From positions 1-35,336 of the forward strand of contig JBDLTZ010000140.1 of NCBI GenBank assembly GCA_039805565.1: 35,336 bases of DNA. Direction: 5' to 3'. Shown in pieces: positions 22,711 to 32,073 of this stretch. The notes beneath the pieces are model-generated. The model was not told the DNA's origin. It saw nothing but the letters and a program-made list of their open reading frames with translations, and searched no databases. The stretch's first letter is position 1. Each line of letters starts with the position of its first letter. Made by a program: the position numbers and the translations under genes. Source of the DNA: CALJIC01 sp039805565. Lineage in GTDB: Bacteria > Chloroflexota > Chloroflexia > Chloroflexales > Roseiflexaceae.

Positions 22711-22835
22711 TCAGTGCTGAGTGCTGAGTGCTGAGTACCGAGGGTTTCCTCCTCAGCGCTCGTCACTCAGAACTCAGAACTCAGAACTCAGAACTCAGAA
22801 CTCAGAACTCAGAACTCAGAACTCAGAACTCAAAA
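22711..22835. repeat. Inverted pair of heptamer arrays running into the PHP start codon
   Basis: Left array 22711-22742: TCAGTGC, TGAGTGC, TGAGTGC, TGAGTAC, CGAG. Right array 22752-22835: exactly 12 units in opposite sense, CTCAGCG, CTCGTCA, nine CTCAGAA and CTCAAAA. The last A of the final unit is the A of the PHP start codon ATG. Confidence 0.95.
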
Positions 22836-23911
22836 TGATGCACATCTCCCCCGGCGCGCTCCACATGCACACCAGCTTCTCCGATGGCTCCGGCTCCGTC
22901 GCGGACCTGGCCCGCGCCGCCAGGGACGCCGGGCTGCGCTGGATCATCATCACCGACCACGACACGCTCGCGGGCAAGCCCCAGGAGGGCTGGCTCCACG
23001 ACGTGCTGGTGATCGTCGGGCACGAGATCACGCCCGACCGGAACCACTTCCTGGCGCTCGACCTCGACGCCGTGGTTGAGCGCGAGCAGCCGCCGCAGCG
23101 GTTCGTGGACGAGGTCTACGCCCGCGGCGGCTTCGGCATCATCGCCCACCCCGACGAGCGCGTGCGGAACGACTTCAAGGACATCTACCGCTGGGACGAC
23201 TGGGGCGTGGACGGGCCGAGCGAGCGCGTGGGGCGCCCGGTGGGGATCGAGCTCTGGAACCTGATGAGCGACTGGGGCGAGCACCTGACGCGCCGCAACA
23301 AGGAGCTGCTCTTCTTCTTCCCGCGCCTCGGCCTCTCCGGCCCCACGAACGAGACGCTGGCGTGGTGGGACCGGCTGAACATGGCCGGGCGGCGCACCTT
23401 CGGCGTCGGCGGGGTGGACGCGCACGCCTTCCGCAGGCGCGTGCCCTGGGGCGTGGCCGAGGTCTTCCCCTACCGCTGGATCTTTGGCACGCTCACCAAC
23501 TACTTGCTGCTGCGCGAGCCGCTCGCCGCCGACCCGGCCGCCGCCACACGCCAGGTGTACGCTGCGCTCGCCGAGGGACGCTCTTACTTCGTCAACCGCC
23601 TCGACGGCGACTGCCCGGAGCTGGTCTTTTGCTGTCACAGAGGCCGCGGAGAGGCGCGGAGTGTGGAAGCCCTCGCGCCGGATGAGCGCTGGACCTGCGG
23701 CGACACGGCGGCGCTCGGGGGCATGCCGCTGATCTTCGAGGCCGCGGTGCCGCTGGACGCCGAGCTGCACCTGATCCACGACGGGCGTATCCTCACCAAG
23801 GGCCTGCGCGTGCTGCGCCACTCGGTGACCGCGCCCGGCGTCTACCGGCTGGAGGGGTACCGTAAGGGGCGCCCCTGGCTCTATAGCAATCCTGTGTACG
23901 TGGCGGGCTAG
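22835..23911 (+). CDS. PHP domain metal-dependent phosphoesterase-like protein
   Basis: Predicted 358-residue protein. Motifs of the PHP superfamily are seen: LHMHTSFSDGSGSV (first His pair, H10 and H12), IIITDHDTLAG, VGHEITPDRNHFLALDL, GFGIIAHPDE and GGVDAHAF. The C-terminal part, after about residue 270, is a beta-rich accessory domain. Starts at 22835 or 22838 are the only ones close to the motif. No Shine-Dalgarno is present, because the heptamer array runs right up to the ATG, so the start is unusual. A stretch at 23636-23661 (CHRGRGEAR) looks like an in-frame fragment of a dispersed repeat. The substrate is unknown. Confidence 0.87.
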   Translation: MMHISPGALHMHTSFSDGSGSVADLARAARDAGLRWIIITDHDTLAGKPQEGWLHDVLVIVGHEITPDRNHFLALDLDAVVEREQPPQRFVDEVYARGGFGIIAHPDERVRNDFKDIYRWDDWGVDGPSERVGRPVGIELWNLMSDWGEHLTRRNKELLFFFPRLGLSGPTNETLAWWDRLNMAGRRTFGVGGVDAHAFRRRVPWGVAEVFPYRWIFGTLTNYLLLREPLAADPAAATRQVYAALAEGRSYFVNRLDGDCPELVFCCHRGRGEARSVEALAPDERWTCGDTAALGGMPLIFEAAVPLDAELHLIHDGRILTKGLRVLRHSVTAPGVYRLEGYRKGRPWLYSNPVYVAG

Positions 23912-23952
23912 CGCAGCCGGGCGCTCGTCTGGCGTATTGTGCAGCGGCGCCG

Positions 23953-23991
23953 GTCGCCCGGCCGACGCGAGAGGCGCGCCGGCCGGGCGGC
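23953..23991. terminator. GC-rich hairpin between PHP and AKR genes
   Basis: CGCCCGGCCG (23955-23964) and CGGCCGGGCG (23980-23989) pair perfectly, extendable by two pairs, with a 15-nt loop. It lies between convergent genes and lacks a T run. Confidence 0.6.
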
Positions 23992-24013
23992 TATCTGATC
24001 TGGTGGTGGGGGA

Positions 24014-24982
24014 CTAGCGCGTCTCGCTGCGCAGGTCCAGGTACGCGCACTCCTCGGGGGTGAGCTTGACGTCCGCTGCCTCCATGTTGGCCTTGAACTC
24101 CGCGGCTGTCTGGCAGCCCACAAGCGCGAAGATGTTGAGCGGCTGGCTCAGCACGTAGGAGGTGGCGATCTGGGGGATCGTCATGCCCTTCTCCTCGGCC
24201 AGCTCCTGCACGCGGTCCAGGCGCTGGAAGTTCTCCTCGCCGGCGTACGAGTGCACCGCCAGCTTATCCAGGTAGGTCTCGAAGGTGTCGACGTTGTCGC
24301 GCCGCAGCCGGCCGGAGAAGAAGCCGCCCGCGAGGCTGGACCAGGTGAAGAGCGGTGTCTGGCGCTCCTGGTAGAAGGCGCGCGCCTGGGCGCCCTTGGG
24401 GCCGCCGATGCTGATGCACCCCTCCCACGGCTCGCGGTACTGCTCGGCGAGGCTGAAGTTCGGGCTCGAGGCCACGAACGGCACCAGGCCGTGCGCCTCG
24501 GCGTAGGCGTTGGCCTCCTGGAAGCGCTCGACGCTCCAGTTCGAGCCGCCGAAGGCCCGGATCCGGCCGGCGCGGTAGTGCTCGTTCAGCGTCTCCACGA
24601 TCGGCCCCACCGGAACGCTCGGGTCGTCGCGGTGCAGGAGGTACAGGTCCATGTAGTCGAACTTGAAGCGCGCCAGGCTGTCGTGGATGTCCGCGGTGAT
24701 GTCCCACGGCGTCACGCGCTTGCGGTCCTGGCTGTGGTGGGCGCCCTTGCCGAGGATCACGACCTTCTCGCGAACGCCGCGGCTGTTGACCCACTTGCCC
24801 ATCGTGCGCTCGACATCTCCCTGGCCGTAGACGTGGGCGGTGTCGAAGGTGGTGCAGCCCATCTCGAAGACTTCGTCGAGCAGGCGGAAGCTGCCCTCGA
24901 TGTCCTTCGAGCTGATCATGATCGCGCCCTGGACCAGCCGTGAGATCGGCTTCTCGACGCCGGTGACGTTGCCGTACTGCAC
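24014..24982 (-). CDS. Aldo/keto reductase
   Basis: Predicted 322-residue reductase, distinct from the other two here. CTTFDTAHVYGQGD supplies Asp and Tyr, VVILGKGAHH supplies Lys and LYLLHRDDPS supplies His. FGGSNWSVERFQEAN and the C-terminal IPQIATSYVLSQP are typical. Its N-terminus (QYGNVTGVEKPISRLVQGAIM) resembles the oxidoreductases often found with Gfo/Idh proteins in sugar loci. The start is GTG 24982, with AAGGAG 6 nt upstream. It faces a repeat-rich spacer. Confidence 0.9.
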   Translation of the reverse strand: MQYGNVTGVEKPISRLVQGAIMISSKDIEGSFRLLDEVFEMGCTTFDTAHVYGQGDVERTMGKWVNSRGVREKVVILGKGAHHSQDRKRVTPWDITADIHDSLARFKFDYMDLYLLHRDDPSVPVGPIVETLNEHYRAGRIRAFGGSNWSVERFQEANAYAEAHGLVPFVASSPNFSLAEQYREPWEGCISIGGPKGAQARAFYQERQTPLFTWSSLAGGFFSGRLRRDNVDTFETYLDKLAVHSYAGEENFQRLDRVQELAEEKGMTIPQIATSYVLSQPLNIFALVGCQTAAEFKANMEAADVKLTPEECAYLDLRSETR

Positions 24983-25416
24983 TGTAGACTCCTTGTTGGG
25001 ACGCAGACTGCTGCGCCCTCGCTGGTGGGGCGCGTCCCTGCGCCCCGGCTATGGCTTTCGAGGGTTTTCCCTCGCGCTCCCTTGGGGAAGGACCTCAAAC
25101 TCCTCTGCCTCGGCAGCGTGCTCCGTACGAGAGGGGCACCGGCCCCTCTCGTGCTCTCCCCCGCCGGAGGGGCGCTTGCGCCCCCTCCAGACTACCCCCG
25201 CAATGCGTGCACTACCGAACCGACAGCCAGCAATTCCTGCACCGGCTTTCTGCCGTGCCACGCCCCAGCTTGCCCAGTCGTGGCACAAGCGGATGCTTTG
25301 CACCGGCGGGCTCAGTCCTCGTGCCGACCGATGTCGGTCTGGTGCGGCGCCCCTTTGGGGTCCAGGGGCCTTGCCCCTGGCCGGGGGGTGCAGGGGGCGG
25401 CGGCCCGCCCCTTGCC
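24983..25416. other. Repeat-rich, gene-free spacer with several hairpins
   Basis: No frame here has a family match or a ribosome-binding site. Stems seen are: CGAGGG/CCCTCG around a TTTT loop near 25059; CGAGAGGGG (25128-25136) / CCCCTCTCG (25143-25151); GGAGGGGCGC (25166-25175) with its near-complement to 25188; and CCAGGGGC (25362-25369) / GCCCCTGG (25373-25380). The composition of G and C blocks suggests remnants of several dispersed elements. Confidence 0.65.
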
Positions 25417-25552
25417 GCCTGCCGCGCGGAGCGGCCGAACGAAACCGCACGCCGCGCGGAGCGGCCGAACGAAACGCACGCCGCGCGAAGCGGCCGAACG
25501 AAACGCCTGCCGCGCGGAGCGGCCGAACGAAACGCCTGCCGCGCGAAGCGGC
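25417..25552. repeat. 29-bp minisatellite, 4.7 copies
   Basis: Units at 25417-25446 (30 bp), 25447-25475, 25476-25504, 25505-25533 and a partial at 25534-25552. Each contains GCCGCGCGGAGCGGC (A for G in copies 3 and 5) followed by CGAACGAAAC, and starts with GCCT or GCAC. The core can form a 5-bp stem. The array ends 1 bp before the stop codon of the Gfo/Idh gene. Confidence 0.95.
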
Positions 25553-25553
25553 A

Positions 25554-26546
<993 letters not shown>

Positions 26547-26579
26547 AGTATCGTCCTTCTCCGCAGACACAAACTGTAT

Positions 26580-26591
26580 ATTGTATACGAA
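26580..26591 (-). promoter_or_regulatory. Candidate promoter/operator of the Gfo/Idh gene
   Basis: In minus-strand sense TTCGTATACAAT holds a TACAAT -10 about 34 bp before the ATG. Its TCGTATACAAT is identical to 34734-34744 upstream of the phosphofructokinase, where it lies in a palindrome, so it may also be a regulator site. Confidence 0.4.
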
Positions 26592-26593
26592 TC

Positions 26594-26649
26594 TTCGGCC
26601 AGCGACGGTCAGCCGTCGGCCAGCGGCGGTCAGCGTTCCGCGCTCGGCA
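26594..26649. repeat. Heptamer array at the lipoprotein gene 3' end
   Basis: Eight units in register: TTCGGCC, AGCGACG, GTCAGCC, GTCGGCC, AGCGGCG, GTCAGCG, TTCCGCG, CTCGGCA. In minus-strand sense they are TGACCGC and GGCCGAC variants. The TGA of the lipoprotein gene (26632-26630) is inside. Confidence 0.8.
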
Positions 26650-27037
26650 GGCTCACCGGGTGGTCAAACCCTGCCACGTACTCCTCGCCGGCCACGCTCG
26701 CGTGCACCACCGTGCGCCAGTTCCCCTCCATTGAGAACACCGCGCGCACGGTGTAGCGTCCCCCGCCTCTGGAGTCGGCCAGCGGCTGATTGACGCCCAT
26801 CGTCATGCCGGGCATAGTGAGGTCGAGGTAGACGCTCGCGCCGTCCACCGGCTTCCCGGCGGCGTCGGACAGCGTGATGACCATCTCATAGTCCTGCAGC
26901 GACACGATCTCGCGCGGTTTCTCCAGCGTCATCGTGAGCCCGTCCACGGTCTGCCGGAGCACGATGGTCTCAGGCCGGCCGGTGGCGCACGCGGTGAGGA
27001 TCAGGGCGGCGAGGAGGGTCCAGAGGAAACGGTGCAT
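26630..27037 (-). CDS. YtkA/FixH-like lipoprotein
   Basis: Predicted 135-residue secreted lipoprotein. Residues 1-17 form a signal peptide with a lipobox (LILTAC, C17). The mature part is a small Ig-like beta domain with VYLDLTMPGMTMGVNQP and GRYTVRAVFSMEGNWRTVVHA. These match the YtkA-like/FixH family, often linked to copper handling or cytochrome oxidase assembly; the two Met of MPGMTMG could bind metal, but this is inference. ATG 27037 has only a weak ribosome site. The C-terminal LPSAER and stop run into a heptamer array. Confidence 0.8.
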   Translation of the reverse strand: MHRFLWTLLAALILTACATGRPETIVLRQTVDGLTMTLEKPREIVSLQDYEMVITLSDAAGKPVDGASVYLDLTMPGMTMGVNQPLADSRGGGRYTVRAVFSMEGNWRTVVHASVAGEEYVAGFDHPVSLPSAER

Positions 27038-27074
27038 ACAGTGGCTGTGTTCCAGAGCGGCGGGTATGCCTGGC

Positions 27075-27083
27075 ATTGTACCA
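27075..27083 (-). promoter_or_regulatory. Extended -10 promoter of the lipoprotein gene
   Basis: Minus-strand TGGTACAAT, 37 bp before the ATG. The 12-bp context is identical to that of the ilvD promoter at 14608-14619. Confidence 0.55.
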
Positions 27084-27188
27084 CCGTTCGGCCACTCTGT
27101 TGGCGTGTGGGGTACCGGTCCATCACCAGCGTCGTCAGCCGCCCTCTGACTGGCTCCAAAGGCGGCTTCGCAACTCCGGCCGCGGCCT

Positions 27189-28214
27189 TTATATCCTCGG
27201 CGCGGGCGGCGTGGTGTCGCTTCCGTCCACAGCCGCCTCGCCCTCCGTCTGCTCCGGCCGCTCCCCAAGCGGGTAGCGCAACGACACCAGGAAGCCGAGC
27301 AGGATGTGCTCGATGTTCAGCAGCAGAAACAGCGCCGACAGGCTGATGGCGAGCTCGGGCGGGTGCCCGTGGCGCGCCAGCACCGCCACCAGCACCGCGT
27401 CGCGCACGCCGATGCCCGCGAAGCTGATCGGCAGGGCCTGGAGGATGGCGATCAGCGCGGTGGAGCCAATGATCTCGATCAGTGGGATGTCGGCAAGTCC
27501 AAGTGCGAGGTAGAGCAGCCAGATCCGCAGCATCGTCGAGCCGGCCGAGAGCGCGGTGCTCAGCAGAAGCAGGGCGAAGGGCCCCGGGCGCAGGCTGAGC
27601 TGCCCAAGCTGTTCGCGGAAGCGCTCGGCGCTGGCCCGGACGCGGCCGGGGAGCAGCGGGGTAAGCCGGCCGAGGGCCCACTCGCGCGGGCCGCGCGCCA
27701 TGAGCGCGGGCGTCAGGACCACCACGGCGGCGGCAAAGCCCACCGTGACCGCCCGCACCGCCCCCTGCGCCTCGGGCGGGAAGACATCGATGAACGCCAC
27801 GAGCCCTAGCAGGGAGAGCAGCGCCATCACAAAGAAGTCGAACAGCCGGTCTAGCAGGATGCTGAACAGCGACGGCCCGAGCGGCAGGCCGCGGTTGCGC
27901 AGGTACCAACCCTTGATGAAGTCCCCCGACTGGCCCGGCGTAACCCCCCCGGCGTAGAGCCCGATCGTGTAGAGCACCGCCAGGTAGGCGAGCCGCGGCG
28001 GCCGGAGCGAGAGCTCGCGCATGATCAGCTCCCAGCGCCAGCTCTTCACCAGGATAAACAGCGGAGCCAGCGCCAGCGAGGCCGCCAGCAGCCAGGGGGC
28101 CAGCGCGGCCAGGCTCGTGGCGATGGCCCCCAGGTCGCTCCGCCACAGGAAGAAGACCAGCAGCAGTGGGCCGATCAGACGCAGCAGCCAGCGGGAAAGC
28201 TTCTTCATACTCAC
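27189..28214 (-). CDS. YbhN/lysylphosphatidylglycerol-synthase-TM-region family membrane protein
   Basis: Predicted 341-residue integral membrane protein with about eight helices (UPF0104/LPG_synthase_TM, AglD-like). SWRWELIMRELS, GLYAGGVTPGQSGDFIKGWYL and ALPISFAGIGVRDAVLVAVL are the family's conserved segments. The start GTG at 28214 overlaps the GT2 stop by 4 bp (GTGA); an ATG at 28208 is an alternative. Its tight coupling to a polyprenyl-phosphate glycosyltransferase suggests a role in lipid-linked sugar flipping or transfer. The C-terminal tail is hydrophilic and acidic. Confidence 0.85.
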   Translation of the reverse strand: MSMKKLSRWLLRLIGPLLLVFFLWRSDLGAIATSLAALAPWLLAASLALAPLFILVKSWRWELIMRELSLRPPRLAYLAVLYTIGLYAGGVTPGQSGDFIKGWYLRNRGLPLGPSLFSILLDRLFDFFVMALLSLLGLVAFIDVFPPEAQGAVRAVTVGFAAAVVVLTPALMARGPREWALGRLTPLLPGRVRASAERFREQLGQLSLRPGPFALLLLSTALSAGSTMLRIWLLYLALGLADIPLIEIIGSTALIAILQALPISFAGIGVRDAVLVAVLARHGHPPELAISLSALFLLLNIEHILLGFLVSLRYPLGERPEQTEGEAAVDGSDTTPPAPRI

Positions 28215-29152
28215 TGGTGGCGCTGGAAGCGCAGCCCGGCGATCTGCTCAGCGAGCAGCCCGAACATGAAGACGATAATCGCGCCGATGAACAGGCCGAG
28301 CGCCGAGTTGGGCACGTAGAGGCGCCACGGCTCAATCACCAGGAAGTTGAGCAGGAACGAGAGCAGCCCGAGCAGGAGCATCGTGATTGCCACCGGGAAG
28401 TAGACCCGCATCGGCACGAACAGCGATGTCATGCGGAGCATGATCAGGAGGAAGCGCACGCCGTTCTTGAACAGCTTCTGAGTGCTCTGCCCACCCTGGC
28501 GCTTCCGCATCGTGATCGGCTCGAAGCGCACGTGGTACCCTGCCTTGGCGAACGCCAGCGCGCTCGTCGTGGGCCAGGAGAACTTGTTCGGCAGCAGGTG
28601 GAGGAACTCCAGCAGCACCTCGCGGCGGAAGGCGCGGAAGCCGGAGGTGAGATCCCTCATCTCCATCTCCATGAGGTAGCTGCCGAAGCGGTTGATCAGC
28701 GTGTTGCCGGCGTAGCGCACCCAGTTCTCGTGGCTGGTGGCGTCCTCGCGGCTGCCGATCACCATGTCGTACGGGCCGATGTAGCTCAGCAGCCGCGGGA
28801 TGTCCCCCGGGTCGTGCTGGCCGTCGCAGTCGATCACCACGACAACGTCGCCCGTGGCGGCCCGCACGCCGGTCTTGACGCCGGCGCCGTTGCCGATGTT
28901 GTAGGGCCGCTGGATCACCGTCGCCCCGGCGGCGCGCGCCTGGTCGGCGGTGTCGTCCCTGGAGGCGTCGTCCACCACGATGATCTCAGCGTCCGCCAGC
29001 ACGGCGCGCACCGCCCGCACGATGCCGCCGGCGCGCGGCCCCTCGTTGAAGGCCGGGATGACGACGCTGATGCTGAAGGGCCATGCGCGCTGGCCGGCGG
29101 GCGTGGGCTGGGCGGTCACAGTCGCTTGCTGCTCCAGTGTGTCGGGAATCAT
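28211..29152 (-). CDS. GT2 polyprenyl-phosphate glycosyltransferase (DPM1/GtrB-like)
   Basis: Predicted 313-residue enzyme that should move a sugar from a nucleotide sugar to polyprenyl phosphate on the cytoplasmic face. The GT-A fold has SVVIPAFNEG, IIVVDDASRDDTAD and VVVIDCDGQHDP, with D108-C-D110 as the metal motif. DLTSGFRAFRREVL is the typical DPM-like acceptor loop. Two C-terminal helices (about 250-272 and 283-304) anchor it. ATG 29152 follows the ThrH-like stop with no gap. The product would serve as donor for the GT39-like proteins upstream. Confidence 0.9.
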   Translation of the reverse strand: MIPDTLEQQATVTAQPTPAGQRAWPFSISVVIPAFNEGPRAGGIVRAVRAVLADAEIIVVDDASRDDTADQARAAGATVIQRPYNIGNGAGVKTGVRAATGDVVVVIDCDGQHDPGDIPRLLSYIGPYDMVIGSREDATSHENWVRYAGNTLINRFGSYLMEMEMRDLTSGFRAFRREVLLEFLHLLPNKFSWPTTSALAFAKAGYHVRFEPITMRKRQGGQSTQKLFKNGVRFLLIMLRMTSLFVPMRVYFPVAITMLLLGLLSFLLNFLVIEPWRLYVPNSALGLFIGAIIVFMFGLLAEQIAGLRFQRHQ

Positions 29153-29749
29153 CTACAGGAGCTCCAGAAGCTCGCCGTATGTCGTGACCACCGGGAACTG
29201 CGGGAACTCGGCGGCGACGTTGGCGGGCGGGTGGTACAGGGCGCCCACATCGGCAGCGCCGAGCATACCGGTGTCGTTGTACGAGTCGCCCACCGCCACC
29301 ACGCGAAAGTTGAGGGCTCGCATGGCGCGCACCGCGGCGGTCTTGCTGTCGGGCAGGCGCAGGCGGTAGCCGCTGATCATACCGTCGGCGTCCACCTCGA
29401 GGGTGTGGCAGAACAGGGTCGGCAGCTCGAGTTGGGCCATGAGCGGCGCGGCGAACTCGTAGAAGGTGTCAGAGAGGATGATCAGCTGGGCGCGCTCGCG
29501 CACCTGCCGCAGGAACGCAGCGGCGCCCGGCAGCGGCTCGATCGTCGCGATCACGCGCTGGATGTCCGCCAGCCGCAGCCCGTGCTCGCGCAGGATGGCA
29601 AGCCGCCCCCGCATAAGCTCGTCGTAGTCCGGGATGTCGCGCGTGGTGAGCCTGAGACGCTCGATGCCGGTGCGCTCGGCGACGGCGATCCAGATCTCGG
29701 GCGTCAGCACGCCCTCCATGTCGCTCGCAAGGATGGTTGGTTGGGTCAT
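29153..29749 (-). CDS. thrH: HAD phosphatase, ThrH type (phosphoserine phosphatase/homoserine phosphotransferase)
   Basis: Predicted 198-residue HAD-superfamily enzyme. The start SDMEGVLTPEIWIAVAERTGI, then RLTTRDIPDYDELM, IILSDTFYEFAAPLMAQL, VAVGDSYNDTGML and AAEFPQFPVVTTYGEL follow Pseudomonas ThrH almost segment by segment. Motif I is D10-M-E12 (ThrH has DxE rather than DxD). ThrH can dephosphorylate phosphoserine and move phosphate to homoserine. The gene sits directly before a glycosyltransferase, so its role here may be different. ATG 29749 has GGAG close upstream. Confidence 0.88.
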   Translation of the reverse strand: MTQPTILASDMEGVLTPEIWIAVAERTGIERLRLTTRDIPDYDELMRGRLAILREHGLRLADIQRVIATIEPLPGAAAFLRQVRERAQLIILSDTFYEFAAPLMAQLELPTLFCHTLEVDADGMISGYRLRLPDSKTAAVRAMRALNFRVVAVGDSYNDTGMLGAADVGALYHPPANVAAEFPQFPVVTTYGELLELL

Positions 29750-29767
29750 TGCTCCACTCATAACATG

Positions 29768-29790
29768 CCCCGCTGCGCGGGGGTCCTTCA

Positions 29791-29798
<8 letters not shown>
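29768..29798 (-). promoter_or_regulatory. Small hairpin and candidate -10 before thrH
   Basis: TACAAT (29798-29793, minus) overlaps the last codons and stop of the upstream GT39-like gene. CCCCGC/GCGGGG (29768-29773 / 29777-29782) forms a 6-bp stem in the 41-bp gap. It may separate thrH transcription from the upstream gene, or just be a weak pause. Confidence 0.3.
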
Positions 29799-32070
<2,272 letters not shown>

Positions 32071-32073
32071 CCT

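Noticed and set aside
22752..22835. Tandem array as a CRISPR
   Set aside because: Units are 7 bp with no spacers and no cas genes nearby; the same holds for the 29-bp minisatellite at 25417.
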